Assembly (NCBI GenBank): GCA_035642125.1 | Contig: DASQSZ010000166.1 | Coordinates: 1-47,929 of the forward strand | DNA: 47,929 bases | Source: CALAED01 sp937891035 | GTDB lineage: Bacteria > Actinomycetota > Actinomycetes > Streptosporangiales > Streptosporangiaceae | Direction of reading: 5' to 3' | Shown: positions 1 to 8,739 of the stretch, in pieces | How positions within the stretch are numbered: position 1 is the first letter of the stretch | Layout of the letters: each line of letters begins with the position of its first letter | The notes under the pieces: model-generated | Databases searched by the model: none | What the model saw: only the letters and a program-made list of their open reading frames with translations | Told to the model about the DNA's origin: nothing | Program-made: the position numbers and the translations under genes

Positions 1-1
1 G

Positions 2-498
2 CGCGAGTTCGACACCGCGCTGATCATGATCACGCACGACCTCGGAGTCATCGCGGACATCGCCGACGACGTGCTGGTCATGTACGCCGGCAAGCCCGTC
101 GAGCAGACCGACCGGCGCTCGCTGTACTATCGCCCGCACCACCCTTACGCCAAGGGCCTGCTGGAGTCCATTCCCGGGTCCACCGGGGCGAAGGGGCGGC
201 TCAAGCCGATCCCGGGGCAGCCCCCCAGCCTCATCAACGTGCCGACCGGCTGCTCGTTCCACCCGCGATGCGCGTACGTGATGGACCGCTGCATCACCGA
301 TGAGCCCCCGCTGCGCCCGGTCGGCGCGGCGACCGAGGGTGCGGGGCACGATTCGGCCTGCTGGCTTCCCGAGGCCGCGCTCGGCCTCGGGTCCGATGCC
401 GAGCAACTGCGCGCCAAGGCGGTCGGCGAGGGCCGGGTCGGCGCGGCGAAGCAGCTTGCCGCGCGGATCTCCAGTGACGTGAAGGGAACGGTCGCACG

Positions 499-502
<4 letters not shown>
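2..502 (+). CDS. Peptide ABC transporter ATP-binding protein, C-terminal part (DppD/OppD-like)
   Basis: The gene is cut by the left edge; only the last ~166 codons are present, reading in frame from base 2. The visible part begins just before the H-loop (MITHDLGVIADIADDV), the switch histidine segment of an ABC ATPase, so Walker A and the signature lie outside the window. It continues with VMYAGKPVEQ and HHPYAKGLLESIPG and ends with the oligopeptide-transporter C-terminal domain, including a GCSFHPRC cysteine motif typical of OppD/OppF and DppD/DppF proteins. The stop overlaps the next start (ATGA), so the two ATPases are translationally coupled and should form the heterodimeric motor of a peptide or nickel-type importer at the inner face of the membrane. 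The substrate cannot be told from this fragment. Confidence 0.9.
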
Positions 503-1578
<1,076 letters not shown>

Positions 1579-1593
1579 ACCCAGGGATCAACG

Positions 1594-2616
1594 ATGAGCC
1601 TGACCGAACTCGAGACCGAGGTCACCCCGGCCGATGCCGAGCCGACCCGGGTCATTCAGGGACGAACCCCATGGCAGCTCGCCTGGGCCCGGCTGCGCCA
1701 GGACAAGGTGGCCATCGCTTCGGCGGTGGTCATCCTTTTGATCATTTTGATGGCGATCTGCGCGCCGCTGCTGACGCGCTGGTTCGGCACCGACCCCACC
1801 CAGACGAACACGAACACCGGCCTGGACGCCGACGGGCTGCCCATCGGCCCCAGCACCGAGCACCTGCTCGGCACCGACCAGCTCGGCCGCGACATCTTCT
1901 CCCGCGCCGTCTACGGCGCGCGCGTGTCGCTCACGGTCGGCCTGATGGCCACGTTCTTCGCCACCATCGTGGGCGTGACGATCGGTCTGCTGGCCGGCTA
2001 CTTCAGCGGCTGGGCCGACGCCGTCCTGTCCCGGGTGCTCGAGATCGTGCTGTCCTTCCCCTACCTGATCGTCGCACTGGTCGCGGCCGCGACGATCGGC
2101 CCGAGCATGACCATGGTGATCGTCGTCATCGCCTCCTTCTCCTTCGCCGCCATGGCGCGGATCGTGCGCGGGCAGGTGATCGCGATCAAGGCGCGGGAGT
2201 TCGTCGAGGCGGCGCGCTCACTCGGCGCGAGCCGGCTGCGGATCATAGTGATCGACATCCTGCCGAACCTGCTGGCCCCGGTGATCGTGCTGGCGACGCT
2301 GCTGATCCCGCAGGCGATCGTGACCGAGTCGACGCTGACCTTCCTCGGCGCCGGCGTCGACATCCGCATCCCGAGCTGGGGCGGCATGCTCGCCGAGTCC
2401 ACGCAGTACTACCGGGTGGCCTGGTGGTACCTGTTCGTGCCGAGCGGACTGCTCCTGCTCACCACCCTCGTGTTCAACCTGCTCGGCGACGGCGTGCGCG
2501 ACGCGCTCGATCCGCGCAGCGAGCGGCTCCTCGCCAAGGCCGGCAAGCCCGTGAAGAATCGCTCGAGCCGGCGACGGACCCGGAGCGATTCGAGCAGCAC
2601 GGCGACCGGAAAGTAG
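1594..2616 (+). CDS. Peptide ABC transporter permease (DppC/OppC-like)
   Basis: This 340-residue integral membrane protein starts 15 bp after the upstream ATPase. A hydrophobic segment near residues 45-65 is followed by the GTDQLGRDIFSRAVYGARVSL block that marks the OppC/DppC N-terminal region, then four to five further membrane spans of the binding-protein-dependent transport domain. The EAA coupling loop reads EFVEAARSLGASRLRIIVIDILPN (residues about 202-225), the contact site for the ATPase. The C-terminus is a basic, serine- and arginine-rich tail of about 30 residues (KNRSSRRRTRSDSSS) that is longer than usual and probably disordered. It is one of two permeases forming the channel. Confidence 0.94.
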   Translation: MSLTELETEVTPADAEPTRVIQGRTPWQLAWARLRQDKVAIASAVVILLIILMAICAPLLTRWFGTDPTQTNTNTGLDADGLPIGPSTEHLLGTDQLGRDIFSRAVYGARVSLTVGLMATFFATIVGVTIGLLAGYFSGWADAVLSRVLEIVLSFPYLIVALVAAATIGPSMTMVIVVIASFSFAAMARIVRGQVIAIKAREFVEAARSLGASRLRIIVIDILPNLLAPVIVLATLLIPQAIVTESTLTFLGAGVDIRIPSWGGMLAESTQYYRVAWWYLFVPSGLLLLTTLVFNLLGDGVRDALDPRSERLLAKAGKPVKNRSSRRRTRSDSSSTATGK

Positions 2617-2628
2617 AGGTTGATCGCG

Positions 2629-3588
2629 ATGTACCGCTTCCTCATCCGCAGGGTGCTGCTCGGCCTGCTGACGCTGTGGCTCGTCTCGAGCAGCGTGTTC
2701 GTGCTCGCCTACTGGGTGCCGGCCGACCCGGCCCGCGCGATCGCCGGCGAGCGCGCGACGCAGGCCACCGTCAACGCCATCCGCGAGGCTCTTGGCCTTG
2801 AGGACCCGCTCATGGTGCAGTACGGCCGCTACATGGGGGACCTGCTCCAGTTCGATCTTGGCACGTCCTACGTCAACGACACCGGCGTCTGGACGCTGAT
2901 CAAGGGTGCGCTGCCCACCACGATGTGGCTCGTCTTCGGCGCCGGCGTCCTGTGGCTGTCCTTCGGCATCGTCACCGGCGTGCTCAGCGCCACCAAGGCG
3001 CGCAGTCTCTTCGACCGGGGGGCGACGGTGTTCGTCCTCATCGGGATCTCGATTCCGCCGGCCGTCCTGGCGCTCACCCTGACCTATGTGATGTTCTTCC
3101 AGCTGCGCACGCACGGGGTGGAGCTGTTCGACGTGGGGCCGCCTGGGTCCTTCTTCGCCGATCCGGGTCTTTTCCTGTCCCGGATGGTGCTGCCGTGGAT
3201 GGCTCTGGCGTACCTCATCGCCGCCACGTACACGAGGATGACCCGCTCGTCGATGCTCGAGGTGCTGGGCGAGGACTACATCAGGACGGCCCGGGCCAAG
3301 GGGCTGCCGGAGCGGCGGGTGGTCTACCGGCACGGCCTACGCGCCGCGCTCACCCCGGTCATCACCCAGTTCGGCGTTGACATCGGCTACCTCATCGGCG
3401 GCACGCTGGTCACCGAGTCCGTGTTCGGGCTCAACGGGTTCGGCTTTCTCATCGTGCAGTCGCTCAGGATCGGCGACACGCCGACGATCATCGGCTGCAC
3501 GATCTTCGTGGCCATGTTCATCGTGGTCGCCAACCTGTTGGTCGACTTGGTGTACTCCGTCCTCGATCCGCGCGTCAGGGTCACCTGA
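2629..3588 (+). CDS. Peptide ABC transporter permease (DppB/OppB-like)
   Basis: The protein begins MYRFLIRRVLLGLLTLWLVS, the classic OppB/DppB N-terminus with a first transmembrane helix right at the start. I chose ATG 2629 because the GAGG at 2616-2619 is correctly spaced from it, whereas the TTG at 2620 sits directly on that ribosome binding site. The 319-residue length and the EAA loop (EDYIRTARAKGLPERRVVYRHGLR) fit the family, and the last helices end at LLVDLVYSVLDPRVRVT, a conserved OppB C-terminus. It comes last in the operon, so the order D-F-C-B differs from the common A-B-C-D-F order; a substrate-binding protein is not visible and may lie left of the window. Confidence 0.94.
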   Translation: MYRFLIRRVLLGLLTLWLVSSSVFVLAYWVPADPARAIAGERATQATVNAIREALGLEDPLMVQYGRYMGDLLQFDLGTSYVNDTGVWTLIKGALPTTMWLVFGAGVLWLSFGIVTGVLSATKARSLFDRGATVFVLIGISIPPAVLALTLTYVMFFQLRTHGVELFDVGPPGSFFADPGLFLSRMVLPWMALAYLIAATYTRMTRSSMLEVLGEDYIRTARAKGLPERRVVYRHGLRAALTPVITQFGVDIGYLIGGTLVTESVFGLNGFGFLIVQSLRIGDTPTIIGCTIFVAMFIVVANLLVDLVYSVLDPRVRVT

Positions 3589-3765
3589 CGACCATCGTCG
3601 GGTGAGCCCGCATCGCCGTGCTCATGCGTCCGCCGGAGACGCCGGACGCGTGGGCACGGCGGCGGCTGACTAGGCTGATCGGGTGTCCGTCCTACCGGGG
3701 GGCCGGTTCGCCGCCCCTCCGCCTGAGGTTTCTCATCCGCCGGGACGTCGCGAGGTGCCGGGGTC

Positions 3766-5091
3766 TTGAACAAGCTCGCCGGCCTGCGGGCGGTGCTGGG
3801 CGTACGGGACTTCCGCCGCCTCTACACCACGCGGTTGATCTCTCAGTGCTCCGACGGCGTGTTCCAGGCGGGGCTCGCCGGTTATTTCTTCTTCTCGCCG
3901 GAACAACAGACCTCCGCCGCCAAGGCCGCGGCCGCCTTCGCCGGGCTGCTGGTCCCCTACTCGCTGCTCGGCCCGTTCGTCGGGGTCTTCATCGACCGCT
4001 GGTGGCGCCGGCAGATCCTCGTATACGAGCCGCTGCTGCGGGCGGTGCTGGTCGCGATGGTCGCCGGGCTGCTGGCGGTGGGCAACGACGGGCCGCTGTT
4101 CTTCCTGATCGCGATCGCCGGGCTCGGCATCAACCGGTTCTTCCTCGCCGCGCTGTCGGCGGCGCTGCCGCACGTCGTCGACCGCGGCCTGCTGGTCACG
4201 GCCAACTCGCTGTCGGTCACTTCGGGCACGATCATCGCCTTCGCCGGCGCCGGCCTCGGGTATCTGCTGCGGCGGCTGTTCGGTGCCGGGCACGTCGGGA
4301 CGGCGCTGCTGCTCATGTGCGCGGCGGGCGCCTACCTGGCTGCGGGTCTGGCGGCCACCAGGCTCGGCCGCGAGCGGCTCGGGCCCGAGTACGACCCCGA
4401 CCAGCCGCAGACCCGGGAGGCGCTGTCCAACGTGGCCCGCGGCCTCGTCGACGGCGTCCGGCACGTCTGGCGACGGCGGAGCGCGACGATCGCGCTGGCC
4501 GCCATCTCGATGCACCGGTTCCTGTACGGCATCTGGACGCTCATGACGTTGCTGCTGTTCCGCAACTACTTCGCGACGTCCGCCGAGGCGGGGCTCGGCG
4601 GGGCGGCGATCGTGCTCGGCGCGTCCGGGGCGGGCTACCTCCTGGCCGCGGTGATCACGCCGCCGGCCGTGAAGCGCATCGGGATCCGCACCTGGATCAC
4701 ATTGCTGCTCGGTCTCGCGGCCGCGGCCGAACTGGCCTTGGTGGCGCCGTTCGATGAGGTGCTGTATGTGATCAGCGGCTTCACGCTCGGCTTGATCGCC
4801 CAAGGCGTGAAGATCTGCGTCGACACGCTCCTCCAGCAGGAGGTGCTCGACGCCTATCGCGGCCGTGTCTTCTCGGTCTACGACATGCTGTTCAACGTGA
4901 CGTTCGTCTGCGGCGCAGTGGTCGCGGCGGCGGCCATGCCGGCCAATGGCAAGTCCTACGCCATGCTCGCCGTCATCGTGACTGGGTACGCCATCGCGGC
5001 GGCCATGTACGGCCTCATCGCGGCCCGCGACTCTCGCGGGCGGGGAGGCGCCCAGATCGTGGCCCTGCCCCCGCCGCCCCGCGACGGCTGA
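3766..5091 (+). CDS. MFS transporter
   Basis: This 441-residue protein of the major facilitator superfamily has about 10-12 hydrophobic segments, including FAGLLVPYSLLGPFVGVFID followed by the cytoplasmic loop RWWRRQIL (a variant of the MFS motif A, D-R-x-x-R-R). A long central loop (residues about 200-245, GRERLGPEYDPDQPQT...) separates the two halves. It begins at a TTG with a purine-rich GAGG about 10 bp upstream; no better start is available. It stands alone on the plus strand and converges with bioA, whose end is only 35 bp away. Genes of this type adjoin cca in several actinomycetes, but the transported compound is unknown; drug or metabolite efflux is only a family-level guess. Confidence 0.88.
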   Translation: MNKLAGLRAVLGVRDFRRLYTTRLISQCSDGVFQAGLAGYFFFSPEQQTSAAKAAAAFAGLLVPYSLLGPFVGVFIDRWWRRQILVYEPLLRAVLVAMVAGLLAVGNDGPLFFLIAIAGLGINRFFLAALSAALPHVVDRGLLVTANSLSVTSGTIIAFAGAGLGYLLRRLFGAGHVGTALLLMCAAGAYLAAGLAATRLGRERLGPEYDPDQPQTREALSNVARGLVDGVRHVWRRRSATIALAAISMHRFLYGIWTLMTLLLFRNYFATSAEAGLGGAAIVLGASGAGYLLAAVITPPAVKRIGIRTWITLLLGLAAAAELALVAPFDEVLYVISGFTLGLIAQGVKICVDTLLQQEVLDAYRGRVFSVYDMLFNVTFVCGAVVAAAAMPANGKSYAMLAVIVTGYAIAAAMYGLIAARDSRGRGGAQIVALPPPPRDG

Positions 5092-5126
5092 CCACGCCGA
5101 CCACGCGACCACGCTGATCTGGCTGC

Positions 5127-6407
5127 TCAAAGGGCCCGGGCCGCCGCCAGCATGGCCTCTGTGATCTGGCCGACCTCGCCGGCCGTGCAGCCGTACGGCG
5201 GCATCGTGTAGATCAGATCGCGGAACGGGCGCAGCCAGACATCGTGCGCCATGATGATCTTCTGCAGGGCCGGGACGTCGACGGGCTTGGCCGTCTCGAT
5301 GACGCCGATCGCGCCCAGCACCCGTACGTCCATGACCCCCGGCAGGCCGCGGGCGGCCGCGAGGCCGGAGGCCAGCGCCCGCGAGATCGCGTCAACCTCG
5401 CCGCGCCAATCGCGGGCGCGCAGGAGTTCGATCGACGTGGCGGCCACCGCGGCGGCGAGCGGGTTGGCCATGTACGTCGGGCCGTGCATCAGCGCCCCCG
5501 CCGCCCCCTCGCTGATGCCGCGGGCCACCCGCTCGGTGCAGAGCGTCGCGGCCATGGTCAGGTAGCCGCCGGTGAGCGCCTTGCCCACGCACATGATGTC
5601 CGGGACGACCCCGGCGTGGTCACAACCCCACAGCGTGCCCGATCGGCCGAAGCCGGTGGCGATCTCGTCGAGGATGAGCAGCAGCCCGTGCTCGTCCGCC
5701 AGGTCCCGCAGGGTGCGCAGGTAGGCGGGGGCGTAAAAGCGCATGCCGCCGGCGCCCTGCACGATCGGCTCGGCGATGATCCCGGCCAGTTCGTGGGCAT
5801 GCGCCGCGACCATGTCGGCCAGCTCGGCGAGGTAGGCCGGGTCGGGGGCGGCCGCGTAGCCGAGCGGCGGCGGAGCGGCGAACACGTGTCTGGCCAGCAC
5901 GTCGCTGAACAGGTGGTGCATACCGTTCACCGGGTCGCATACGGCCATGTCGCCGAACGTGTCGCCGTGATAGCCGCCGCGGATCGTGAACAGGCGGTGC
6001 CGCTCCGGCCGGCCCCGCGACCGCCAGTACTGGAGGGCCATCTTGATCGCGACCTCCACCGACACCGATCCTGAGTCGGCGAAGAACACCTTGGTGAGCG
6101 GCTCGGGGGTGTCCTCGATGAGGAGCTCGGCGAGCCGGATCGCGGGCTCGTGGGTGAGGCCGCCGAACATCACGTGCGCCATCCGGTCGAGCTGGCCGGT
6201 GATCGCCGCGTTGAGCGCCGGGTGGTTGTAGCCGTGGATGGCCGCCCACCACGACGACATCCCGTCGATGAGCCGCCGGCCGCCGGCCAGCGTCAGCCGC
6301 ACCCCGTCGGCCGACTCCACGACGTGCATCGGCCCGGCGGCCGGCAGCGGCGCGTACGGATGCCACAAGTGCTCCCGGTCGAAGGCGAGCAACGACTCCG
6401 GCGTCAT
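5127..6407 (-). CDS. bioA: Adenosylmethionine--8-amino-7-oxononanoate aminotransferase (biotin synthesis)
   Basis: BioA transfers the amino group of S-adenosylmethionine to KAPA to give DAPA, the antepenultimate step of biotin synthesis, in the cytosol. The 426-residue sequence shows BioA-specific blocks: HLWHPYAPL near residue 13, DGMSSWWAAIHGYNHP at 48-63 (the SSWW tyrosine/tryptophan pocket for SAM), DEIATGFGRSG at 247-257 holding the PLP-binding aspartate, CVGKALTGGY with Schiff-base Lys276, and GPTYMANPLA near residue 309. Its ATG overlaps the cca stop by 4 bp, so it is translated after cca. No bioB, bioD or bioF is visible, so here bioA is separated from the rest of the pathway. Confidence 0.95.
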   Translation of the reverse strand: MTPESLLAFDREHLWHPYAPLPAAGPMHVVESADGVRLTLAGGRRLIDGMSSWWAAIHGYNHPALNAAITGQLDRMAHVMFGGLTHEPAIRLAELLIEDTPEPLTKVFFADSGSVSVEVAIKMALQYWRSRGRPERHRLFTIRGGYHGDTFGDMAVCDPVNGMHHLFSDVLARHVFAAPPPLGYAAAPDPAYLAELADMVAAHAHELAGIIAEPIVQGAGGMRFYAPAYLRTLRDLADEHGLLLILDEIATGFGRSGTLWGCDHAGVVPDIMCVGKALTGGYLTMAATLCTERVARGISEGAAGALMHGPTYMANPLAAAVAATSIELLRARDWRGEVDAISRALASGLAAARGLPGVMDVRVLGAIGVIETAKPVDVPALQKIIMAHDVWLRPFRDLIYTMPPYGCTAGEVGQITEAMLAAARAL

Positions 6408-7870
6408 GCGTCCTCCCGGCCGGCCTCACCCGGGGGTTCGATGCCCTGGTCGCGGGCCCAGTCGAGCAGTGCCCTCGTCGCCTCCGCCCGGCCGATGACG
6501 CCGCGGTCGAGGCGCAGTTCGTACAGGAACTTCCATGCCTTGCCCACGAGCGGCCCCGGCTTGATGCCGAGGATTTCCTGGATCTCGTTGCCGTCGAGCT
6601 CCGGGCGGATCTTGGACAGCTCCTCCTCTTGGGCCAGCCGCTCGATCCGCCGTTCCAAGTCGTCGTAGGCCCGCGACAGCGCCGCCGCCTTGCGCCGGTT
6701 GCGGGTCGTGCAGTCTGCCCTGGTGAGCTTGTGCAGCCGGGGCAGCAGGTGCCCGGCGTCGCGGACGTAGCGGCGGACGGCCGAGTCGGTCCACTCGCCC
6801 GTGCCGTACCCGTGAAAGCGCAGGTGCAGCTCCACCAGACGCGACACGTCCGCGATCACGTCCTTGGGGTAGCGCAGCTCCATGAGCCGGTGGCGGGCCA
6901 TCTTGGCGCCGACGACCTCATGGTGATGGAACGAGACCCGGCCGCCGGCCTCGAAGGAGCGGGTCTTGGGCTTGCCGATGTCGTGCAGCAGTGCGGCCAG
7001 CCGCAACACCAGGTCGGGGCCGTCGTCCTCTAGCGCGATCGCCTGTTGCAAGACGATGAGCGTGTGTTCGTACACGTCCTTGTGGCGATGATGCTCGTCG
7101 ATCTCCAGCCTGAGTTTGGGCAGCTCGGGCAGCACATGGGCGGCCAGGCCGGTGTCGACGAGCAGCGCCAGGCCGGCCTTGGGGTGCGGGCCGCGCAGCA
7201 GCTTGGACAGCTCGTCCCTGATGCGCTCCGCCGAGACGATCTCGATGCGCCCGGCCATCCGCGTCATGGCGGCGGCGACCGCCGGCTCGACGGTGAACCC
7301 GAGCTGGGCGGCGAACCGGGCCGCGCGCAACATTCGCAACGGATCGTCGCCGAAGGAGGTTTCGGGCCGTCCGGGCGTGCGCAGCAGCCTGCGCCGTAGG
7401 TCGGCCAGCCCGCCGTAGGGATCGAGGAACTCGTGGCCGGGCAGCCGCGCGGCCATGGCGTTCACCGCGAAGTCCCGGCGGGCGAGATCTTCGTCAAGGG
7501 AAGTTCCGTACAAAATTTCCGGTTTGCGCGACTTTGGGTCGTACGATTCACTGCGATACGTCGTAATCTCTAGCTGATAGTCCCCCTTGCGGAGACCAAC
7601 GGTGCCGAACTCAATACCGATCGTCCACACGGCGTCGGCCCAGCCGTCGACGATCTCCAAGATTCGCTCCGGGTGGGCATCCGTCGTGAGATCGAGATCG
7701 CTGCCCGCGCGACGCAACAGCGCGTCGCGCACCGGCCCGCCGACGAGCGCGAGTTCATGGCCCGCCGCGGCGAATCGATGGCCGAGCTCATCCGCAACGG
7801 GGGCGACACGACGAAGCAGCTCGGCGATCGCCTTGCGCTGGTCGGGAGTCAGCTCGTTTGGCACGGCCAT
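6404..7870 (-). CDS. cca: CCA tRNA nucleotidyltransferase
   Basis: The enzyme adds or repairs the 3' CCA of tRNAs using CTP and ATP; it matters here because the one tRNA in this window has no encoded CCA. The 488-residue protein has the class II nucleotidyltransferase head: VGGPVRDALL at about 43-52, then the metal-binding GSDLDLTTDAHP at 57-67, and the arginine-rich LARRDFAVNAMA block. A C-terminal HD domain carries LLHDIGKPKTR and FHHHEVVGAK, giving the PcnA/HD type common in actinobacteria, with possible 2',3'-cyclic phosphodiesterase or phosphatase activity. It is the first gene of a two-gene minus-strand unit with bioA and is divergent from the YbaK-like gene. Confidence 0.95.
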   Translation of the reverse strand: MAVPNELTPDQRKAIAELLRRVAPVADELGHRFAAAGHELALVGGPVRDALLRRAGSDLDLTTDAHPERILEIVDGWADAVWTIGIEFGTVGLRKGDYQLEITTYRSESYDPKSRKPEILYGTSLDEDLARRDFAVNAMAARLPGHEFLDPYGGLADLRRRLLRTPGRPETSFGDDPLRMLRAARFAAQLGFTVEPAVAAAMTRMAGRIEIVSAERIRDELSKLLRGPHPKAGLALLVDTGLAAHVLPELPKLRLEIDEHHRHKDVYEHTLIVLQQAIALEDDGPDLVLRLAALLHDIGKPKTRSFEAGGRVSFHHHEVVGAKMARHRLMELRYPKDVIADVSRLVELHLRFHGYGTGEWTDSAVRRYVRDAGHLLPRLHKLTRADCTTRNRRKAAALSRAYDDLERRIERLAQEEELSKIRPELDGNEIQEILGIKPGPLVGKAWKFLYELRLDRGVIGRAEATRALLDWARDQGIEPPGEAGREDA

Positions 7871-7983
7871 TACGGGTAAGTCCCTTGCAGGTCGACGACA
7901 GGGCCATAGTCACGCAGCGCGCTCTCGCGTAACGTTCCGGACGCGATTGAAGAGGCACGCCGGCGATGCGATCCACGGGAGGT

Positions 7984-8003
7984 GCGGGGGCGCGAGCCCC
8001 CGC
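7984..8003 (+). promoter_or_regulatory. Leader hairpin with GNRA-type loop before the YbaK-like gene
   Basis: A perfect 8-bp inverted repeat (GCGGGGGC / GCCCCCGC) encloses the four-base loop GCGA. It ends 6 bp before the GGAGG ribosome binding site (8010-8014). There is no U tract, so it is more likely a leader stem than a terminator. Function is inferred from position only. Confidence 0.45.
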
Positions 8004-8020
8004 AGGGACGGAGGCACTCG

Positions 8021-8563
8021 ATGAAGGACGCCCTCGCCATTCACCGCATGCTCCTCGAGCGCGAGACGCTGCACGAAATCGTACGGCTGCCGCGCGCAAT
8101 CTCGAACGCGGACGAGTTGCCCAAGACGCTCGGCCTTCCGGCCAAGCATTGCCTTGCGACCCGCGTCTATGAGGTCGATCCCGCCACGCATGGGGAACGA
8201 TATCTCGCCGCCGTCGTGGTCACCGCCGGCGTCCGGCCCAAGGCGGATACGCTGCTCGGTCCGCTGGGCGCCCGGACGGTCCGGCCCGCTCCCGCCGACG
8301 CCGTCAACGCCGCCACCGCGTACTGCGCCGAACTCGTCGCCCCACTGCTGCTCCCAGAGGACATGCCCGTACTCATCGAGCAACGGGCGATCGACACGCT
8401 GTACGGCGACCATGTCGTCTACACGACGACGGGCGAGTCGCGGACCGCCCTGGGCATCCGTGCGCTCGATCTCTTCGCGCTCTGCGGCGGAAAGCCGGTC
8501 GACCTGCCGTCAACCACGCCGATGCTGCGACGCGCCCGGGCGAGACGTTCGGCGGTGAAGTAG
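8021..8563 (+). CDS. YbaK/ProX-type aminoacyl-tRNA editing domain protein
   Basis: A 180-residue protein made almost wholly of a YbaK/aminoacyl-tRNA deacylase-like domain. Such proteins hydrolyse mischarged tRNAs in trans. Features seen are the helical start MKDALAIHRMLLERETLHEIVRL, an LPAKHCLATRVYEV strand region in place of the usual lysine-containing core, AAVVVTAGVRPKADTL, then LLLPEDMPVLIEQRAIDTLYGDHVVYTTTGESRTALGIRALDL, which matches the family pattern of proline, a hydrophobic-Asp/Glu strand, and a final G-x-x-x-x-x-L-x-x-x-L motif. ATG 8021 follows GGAGG by 6 bp; an upstream in-frame ATG at 7982 would place its start inside the leader hairpin and is unlikely. Substrate is unknown. It is divergent from cca, another tRNA 3'-end enzyme. 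Confidence 0.72.
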   Translation: MKDALAIHRMLLERETLHEIVRLPRAISNADELPKTLGLPAKHCLATRVYEVDPATHGERYLAAVVVTAGVRPKADTLLGPLGARTVRPAPADAVNAATAYCAELVAPLLLPEDMPVLIEQRAIDTLYGDHVVYTTTGESRTALGIRALDLFALCGGKPVDLPSTTPMLRRARARRSAVK

Positions 8564-8739
8564 GCCAAGGCATCGGCGCGGTCGGGCGAAGCGGCGAAGT
8601 TGCGGTGCCGCTCGCGAGTGATGGCGGGCGAATCGGCCCGAGGGACGGCGCGCATAAATCAGGATTTCATGGTGAGCGATGCCGCCACCGGTGGCCAATT
8701 AAGGTCGTCTCGGCACTACGATCGAGGCCGTGAACCGGC

